This document shows positions 1 through 3,569 of a stretch of DNA of 6,848 nucleotides, one piece after another. The translations under genes were made by a program, and so were the position numbers. The notes beneath the pieces are model-generated. The model made no database searches. It saw only the letters and a program-made list of their open reading frames with translations, and was not told where the DNA came from. Source of the DNA: a bacterium (lineage in GTDB: Bacteria; UBA9089; JASEGY01); NCBI GenBank assembly GCA_030019105.1, contig JASEGY010000192.1:1-6848 (forward strand), given 5' to 3'. Position 1 is the stretch's first letter. Each line of letters opens with the position of its first letter.

Positions 1-33
1 AGAAACCAGGTTTCTTGAAGAAACCTGGTTTCT
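1..33. repeat. Perfect 33-base palindrome within smc
   Basis: The arms AGAAACCAGGTTTCTT and AAGAAACCTGGTTTCT are perfect reverse complements around a single G. Each arm is itself a smaller inverted repeat (AGAAACC/GGTTTCT). It is translated in frame as part of smc (residues about 1063-1073), in the orientation whose centre reads TTCAA, which is open in all three frames. It has the same 16+1+16 plan and central CTTGAAG as the palindrome at 6501-6533. No U-run follows, so a terminator role is unlikely. The repeat may continue past the window edge. Confidence 0.85.
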
Positions 34-3000
34 TCGGTGCTTGAGTGGCCGAAACAATGACCATCGCCCGGATTTCTGATTTCTGATTTCTGATTGGTTT
101 GATTGCTTGATTCCGCAATCCGCAATCCGCAATCCGCAATTGAGCTGACTCCTAACTCGTTTATCAGTAGTTTCCTGAGACTACTTGCTTCAACTTCCAC
201 CTTCGCTCTTTCCAGGTCCAATGAGTGGATCTCGTCTTTGATAGAAAGCCCCTTCTTCCGCAGAGAATCCATCTCGTTCTCTATTTGCCGGCACCGCTGG
301 TCTAAGGCATTCTTCTCCTGTTGCTGTTGAGTAAGCGCTGACTCTTTCCCGGCTATTTCCTTAACTAAGGCTGCCATCTCTTGCTCTCGGGCCAATAAAG
401 CCGCCCCCTCTTTTTCCCTTTCTTCCTTTAGACCTGCTTCTTTGCCTGACATATCCCGGAGTGATTTTTCCCATTGTTCCCTTTCCTTGTTTAAGCGGCT
501 TATTGTCTTTGCGGCCTCTTTACTCTGTTGAGTCAGGACAGCCAGACTAATCTTAGTTTGATTCAGGGATTCCCTTTCCTGTTTAAGCTGTTTCTGCCTG
601 TGATCCAATTCTTGCTGACGATTACCTATTCGCGCCTCTTGTTCCCTGCCGTCCTGTTCCCGGGCTTCACATTGCCCGGTCAAATCCTCATTCTCTTTTC
701 TCAAGGCCTCCACTTCATGACCTGATTCTTTTTCCTCCACCACGAGTTGTTCCAGGTGAGACCTACAGCTATCCAGTAGATTCTCGGAGGCCTCTATGTC
801 TTTAGCCAAGGCCACCCTTTCCATCTCAGCCGCCTTTAATTCAGCCTGAGTTGTCCGGAGTTGTTTATCTATTTCAGCCAGAGCAATTGACACCTCTTCC
901 CTTTTTTGTTCAGAGGTCCGGAGATGATTTTTTATCTTATCAATAGCTGTGGCAAGCTCGCCGGCTATTCGTCTGCGGGCTAACAACCCGGTCTCCTTCC
1001 CCTTTCCTTTCCCCCCCTGGATCATCCCCCAGGGAGTAATGATTGTGCCGTCAAGGGTAACCCACCGGATTTTGGATTTTGGATTTTGGATTTTGGATTG
1101 CGGATTTCCCCTGTCCACTTCGTCCATAATGTCCACTTCGTCCACATCGAATTGCGGATTTCGGATTATCTCGATTGCGGATTTAATGTCTTGAACCACA
1201 AGCACATCGGCCAACAAGAAATCCATCAGGGCCTGGCAGCTCGAATCTACTTTAAGTAAGTCCCGTAGCCGGCCTATTATCCCTACTTCACAATCCGAAA
1301 TCCGCAATCCGAAATCCGAAATCGGGACAATCCGCAATCCGCAATCCGCAATCGGAAATAAGGTCACCCGTCCCCTACTATTTTCTTGCAGATAAGTCAG
1401 GATGTCAGCCGCCTGTTCGGTTGTTTCAACCACTACTGCCTCCAGGGCTCTATCCAGGACTGCCTCCAGGGCGGTTTCATACTCGGCCGGCACAGAAATA
1501 AAATCGGCGATAAGTCCGCGGACACCAGGCAAATCAGCCTTAAGCACAGATTTTGTCCCCTCGGAATAACCGGCCAATGAATTTTCTAATTCATTTATAG
1601 TATTTAGCTTAGCAGAGCTTGCTTCAAGTTGTACTTTAAGTGAGTTGACCTCCTGGTCAAGTTTACATAACTCTTCAGACAGTACCTCTCTTTTCTTTTT
1701 TAACTCAGATGTTAATCCCCTGCCCTGCTCAATCTTCTCCTCCCTGGCTTTCACCTTTTCTTTGAAAGAAATTACCTTTTGAGTCAAATCCTGCCGTCTG
1801 CTTTCCTCTTTAGTCTTTCTTTGCCGGACAGCCTCTGCTTCCCCTTTCTTTCTCTTCTCCTCTTTAGACAGATTAACCATGTCCCGCTTGATTCGTGCGG
1901 TCTCATTAAGATAGTCAATCAGGTCGGCTTTGCGCCCTTCTAACTCTCTTGTCTTCTCTGCTAATTCCTCTTCGGCTTTACCTGATTGGGCCTCAATTTT
2001 GGCCAGGTTTGCCTGCTTTTCCTTCAATTCTGCCTCTATCCTCTCCCCTGCCCTCTTCTGACTGAGTATCTGCTCGGTGTGGCGCTCGATAGATTTCTTT
2101 GTACGTTCTATTCGGACCTGATTTTCCCCACCCTTCTCTTCCAATGAAGAAAGTCTTTCCTTTGAGCTAAGAACAAGCTTTTCCAGTTGATGATGTTGTT
2201 CCTTGTCTTCATCTAAGGATTCTCTGGATATGAACAGTACCGACTTGTTCTTTTCTCTCCTGTCTCTCTCCCCTTTTAAATTGATTTCCAGTTCAGTTGT
2301 ATTTTTCTCTATCCCGGCAAGTCTGTCCCTTAACTGATCAATCTTATCGGCGAGCCCGGTCTCTTTTGTTTTCAAATAATGATACCTGGCCGTATTTAAC
2401 TTGATTTCCAGCTCTCTTATCCTTGATTTCAGTTTTTTATATTGCTCCGCCTTTTTGACCTGTCTGTAAAGTGACTTTTCCTGACGTTCCAGTTCCGAAA
2501 GGATGTCATTTAATCTGAGCAGGTTTTGGTCTGTACCGGCCAACCTGGCCACTGCTTCTATTTTTTTAGTTTGATAGGCCTTGATCCCGGCAGCTTCTTC
2601 AAACACATGACGTCTCTCGATGGGGTTGCTTCTCAGGATAGAATCCACCTTCCCCTGCTCCATCAAGAAATAACCCTTTTCTGAAAGCCCGGTATCAAGG
2701 ATAACCTCTTGAATATCCTTTAATCTGCATGGCCGGTTATTGAGGAAATACTGGCTTTCTCCGGAGCGAAAGAGACGCCGTTTTATCTCGATTTCGGATT
2801 GCGGATTGCGGATTGCGGATTGCGGATTGGGGATTATTCCGATTTCGGATTTTGGATTTTGGATTTCGGATTGTTCCGATTGCGGATTTCTGATTTCTGA
2901 ATTCTGACTTCTGAATTCTGACTTCTGACTTCTGAATTCTAACTCCTGATTCCTGGGATTATTAAGCCGCAGGACGACCTCAGCCCTTCCAATGCCCGGA

Positions 3001-3221
3001 CGATTAGGGGTTCCATTGAAGATAACATCGGTCATGGCCTTACTTCTGAGCCAACCAGGGGCCTGTTCACCGAGGACCCATCTGATAGCTTCGACAATGT
3101 TACTTTTGCCGCAACCATTAGGTCCTACCACAGCCGTTATTCCAGGGGCAAACTCAACCGTTATTTTTTGAGCGAAGGATTTAAAACCGATAATCTCTAC
3201 TTCTTTTAGTCTGGCCGTCAC
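1..3221 (-). CDS. smc: Chromosome segregation ATPase SMC, 5' part, with in-frame repeat insertions
   Basis: SMC is the ATPase core of the bacterial condensin-like complex (with ScpA/ScpB) that compacts and separates chromosomes. The frame is open for 1073 codons from a GTG to the window edge; the C-terminal head (signature motif, Walker B) lies outside. Seen: N-terminal head with GFKSF at about 12-16, Walker A GPNGCGKS at 33-40, RSGESQYFLNNRPCRLKDIQE after residue 145, and EQGKV with Q-loop Gln189. A first Lys/Glu-rich coiled coil covers about 225-545. The hinge covers about 564-737 (LPGVRGLIADF to VTLDGTIITPWGMIQGG), followed by a second coiled coil. Family proteins are near 1190 residues; this one is lengthened by repeat-encoded segments at about 90-144, 622-644, 680-718 and from 1028. 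The GTG start matches family N-termini and has a ribosome site; the frame is open further upstream but has no start codon. Function of the edited protein is inferred; family assignment is secure. Confidence 0.95.
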   Translation of the reverse strand, partial: MTARLKEVEIIGFKSFAQKITVEFAPGITAVVGPNGCGKSNIVEAIRWVLGEQAPGWLRSKAMTDVIFNGTPNRPGIGRAEVVLRLNNPRNQELEFRSQKSEFRSQNSEIRNPQSEQSEIQNPKSEIGIIPNPQSAIRNPQSEIEIKRRLFRSGESQYFLNNRPCRLKDIQEVILDTGLSEKGYFLMEQGKVDSILRSNPIERRHVFEEAAGIKAYQTKKIEAVARLAGTDQNLLRLNDILSELERQEKSLYRQVKKAEQYKKLKSRIRELEIKLNTARYHYLKTKETGLADKIDQLRDRLAGIEKNTTELEINLKGERDRREKNKSVLFISRESLDEDKEQHHQLEKLVLSSKERLSSLEEKGGENQVRIERTKKSIERHTEQILSQKRAGERIEAELKEKQANLAKIEAQSGKAEEELAEKTRELEGRKADLIDYLNETARIKRDMVNLSKEEKRKKGEAEAVRQRKTKEESRRQDLTQKVISFKEKVKAREEKIEQGRGLTSELKKKREVLSEELCKLDQEVNSLKVQLEASSAKLNTINELENSLAGYSEGTKSVLKADLPGVRGLIADFISVPAEYETALEAVLDRALEAVVVETTEQAADILTYLQENSRGRVTLFPIADCGLRIVPISDFGLRISDCEVGIIGRLRDLLKVDSSCQALMDFLLADVLVVQDIKSAIEIIRNPQFDVDEVDIMDEVDRGNPQSKIQNPKSKIRWVTLDGTIITPWGMIQGGKGKGKETGLLARRRIAGELATAIDKIKNHLRTSEQKREEVSIALAEIDKQLRTTQAELKAAEMERVALAKDIEASENLLDSCRSHLEQLVVEEKESGHEVEALRKENEDLTGQCEAREQDGREQEARIGNRQQELDHRQKQLKQERESLNQTKISLAVLTQQSKEAAKTISRLNKEREQWEKSLRDMSGKEAGLKEEREKEGAALLAREQEMAALVKEIAGKESALTQQQQEKNALDQRCRQIENEMDSLRKKGLSIKDEIHSLDLERAKVEVEASSLRKLLINELGVSSIADCGLRIAESSNQTNQKSEIRNPGDGHCFGHSSTEETRFLQETWF
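72..140. repeat. Heptamer array A in smc second coiled coil
   Basis: On the + strand there are three ATTTCTG units (72-92), a 9-mer ATTGGTTTG, an 8-mer ATTGCTTG, then ATT and four CCGCAAT units (113-140). The two blocks are in opposite orientations. In smc sense order they encode IADCGLRIAES, then QKSEIRNP-type peptide, at residues about 1028-1050, directly after a normal-looking coil segment (LRKLLINELGV). All units keep the smc frame open. Confidence 0.9.
1069..1103. repeat. Heptamer array B1 in smc hinge
   Basis: Four ATTTTGG units are followed by one ATTGCGG on the + strand. In smc sense they encode NPQSKIQNPKSKI just before the conserved hinge strand WVTLDG. The family normally has a short loop here, so the array is an added segment. 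It lies on one side of the 9-bp VDE-coding repeat at 1113-1148. Confidence 0.9.
1113..1148. repeat. Nonamer tandem repeat coding for VDE/VDI in smc hinge
   Basis: Four consecutive 9-bp units: GTCCACTTC, GTCCATAAT, GTCCACTTC, GTCCACATC. Because 9 is a multiple of 3, they give a simple acidic peptide in smc sense, DVDEVDIMDEVD. The array is sandwiched between heptamer arrays B1 and B2, so two unrelated tandem-repeat types share one insertion site (about residues 680-718). Confidence 0.85.
1151..1180. repeat. Heptamer array B2 in smc hinge
   Basis: The + strand units are ATTGCGG, ATTTCGG, then the 9-mer ATTATCTCG, then ATTGCGG. In smc sense they encode part of KSAIEIIRNPQF, immediately after hinge residues LLADVLVVQDI. 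The 9-mer is of the same ATTRTYYCG kind that interrupts the arrays at 1292-1356 and 2791-2955. Confidence 0.85.
1292..1356. repeat. Heptamer array C in smc hinge
   Basis: Eight units of the AATCCGC/AATCCGA/AATCGGA kind on the + strand are split by one 9-mer, AATCGGGAC (1320-1328). The orientation is opposite to arrays B and D, so smc sense reads the ATTGCGG strand and gives IADCGLR and ISDFGLR peptides (about residues 622-644). The array replaces the loop that follows GRVTLFP in the hinge; normal hinge sequence resumes with EVGIIGRLRDLL. Confidence 0.9.
2791..2955. repeat. Heptamer array D in smc N-terminal head
   Basis: There are 21 heptamers plus two 9-mers, totalling exactly 165 bp or 55 codons. 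On the + strand: six units (ATTTCGG, four ATTGCGG, ATTGGGG), the 9-mer ATTATTCCG (2833-2841), four ATTTCGG/ATTTTGG units, the 9-mer ATTGTTCCG (2870-2878), then one ATTGCGG and ten of the CTG dialect (ATTTCTG, AATTCTG, ACTTCTG, AATTCTA, ACTCCTG, ATTCCTG). It encodes about residues 90-144 of SMC, between the head strand EVVLRLNN and RRLFRSGES, where the family has a short loop. Confidence 0.93.
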
Positions 3222-3226
3222 TATGT

Positions 3227-3235
3227 TCCTTTCTT
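3227..3235 (-). promoter_or_regulatory. Ribosome binding site of smc
   Basis: AAGAAAGGA on the minus strand ends 5 bases before the GTG at 3221. It decides the start, because the in-frame sequence upstream has no ATG, GTG or TTG before the TAA at about 3303. Confidence 0.65.
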
Positions 3236-3291
3236 GACCCTTATTTTCTTCCAGGTACCGAGATATCTCCTGACGAACTAAATCAAGTTCA

Positions 3292-3301
3292 TCCTCCCCT
3301 T
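3292..3301 (-). promoter_or_regulatory. Strong Shine-Dalgarno-like site in smc leader without a matching gene
   Basis: AAGGGGAGGA on the minus strand is a better ribosome site than the one at the smc start. It overlaps an ATG (3290-3292) that opens only a four-codon frame, MNLI-stop. The smc frame beside it reads DELDLVRQEISRYLEE and onward with no start codon. It could serve a leader peptide, or be the remains of a longer smc N-terminus. Confidence 0.35.
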
Positions 3302-3320
3302 ACGCACATTTTCTGCTTAG

Positions 3321-3349
3321 AGTCTATCATATTCTAATAAAGAAGTCAA
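3321..3349 (-). promoter_or_regulatory. Probable sigma-70-type promoter of smc
   Basis: On the minus strand, -35 TTGACT (3344-3349) and -10 TAGACT (3321-3326) are separated by 17 bases in AT-rich DNA. Predicted transcription would start near 3314, giving a leader of about 93 bases. It lies just inside the inverted-repeat element at 3358-3497. The -35 matches well; the -10 matches the consensus in 4 of 6 positions. Confidence 0.5.
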
Positions 3350-3357
3350 CTATTTTT

Positions 3358-3497
3358 GTAAACGTTCAGGTATCAGCTTAACCCTAAGAAAACCAGGATT
3401 GGAGATGATTGAGGACCGATTTTATCCTTCAATCTCTCCAGAGCAGTTACGGGCTGTATACCAAGCAAAACCGGATACCTGATATCTGAACGCTTAC
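3358..3497. repeat. 140-bp element with 19-base terminal inverted repeats
   Basis: The left arm GTAAACGTTCAGGTATCAG (3358-3376) pairs with the right arm at 3479-3497 at 17 of 19 positions; as RNA both mismatches can be G-U pairs. An outer TCAACT (3346-3351) and AGTTGA (3499-3504) extend the pairing after small bulges. Inside, 3401-3439 can form a second hairpin (GGAGA...ATTGA with TTCAAT...TCTCC). Both strands are open: a 25-codon + frame at 3405-3482 starting MIEDRFYPSISPEQL, and a 43-codon minus frame from 3504 to 3376 containing KRSDIRYPVLLGIQ but no ATG. It may be a small non-autonomous mobile element, a fragment of a decayed gene, or a structured RNA. No clear target-site duplication is seen. 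Confidence 0.6.
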
Positions 3498-3508
3498 CAG
3501 TTGATCAC

Positions 3509-3537
3509 AAAAAAGGCGGGGTGTAATTCACCCCGCC
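3509..3537 (-). terminator. Intrinsic terminator of the secreted-protein gene
   Basis: A perfect 9-bp GC-rich stem (GGCGGGGTG/CACCCCGCC) with a 5-base loop is followed on the minus strand by six Ts. It lies 32 bases after the stop codon of the 942-residue protein and separates that gene from smc. Confidence 0.93.
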
Positions 3538-3569
3538 CTACTAACACTCTATAAAACTGACATATTACT

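Noticed and set aside
103..1580. Four + strand frames of 64-81 codons at 103-330, 528-725, 949-1194 and 1386-1580
   Set aside because: They are antisense to the continuous smc frame, show low-complexity Ser/Phe/Leu-rich translations and have no family motifs.
1069..2955. CRISPR array or frameshifted pseudogene as explanation of the smc repeats
   Set aside because: The units are 7 bp without unique spacers, unlike CRISPR repeats of about 24-47 bp. The smc frame stays open through every array with conserved motifs on both sides.
3405..3482. 25-codon + strand gene (MIEDRFYPSISPEQL...)
   Set aside because: It looks protein-like, but the GGAG abuts the ATG with no spacing, and the frame lies wholly inside the inverted-repeat element. 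It is recorded there rather than called as a gene.
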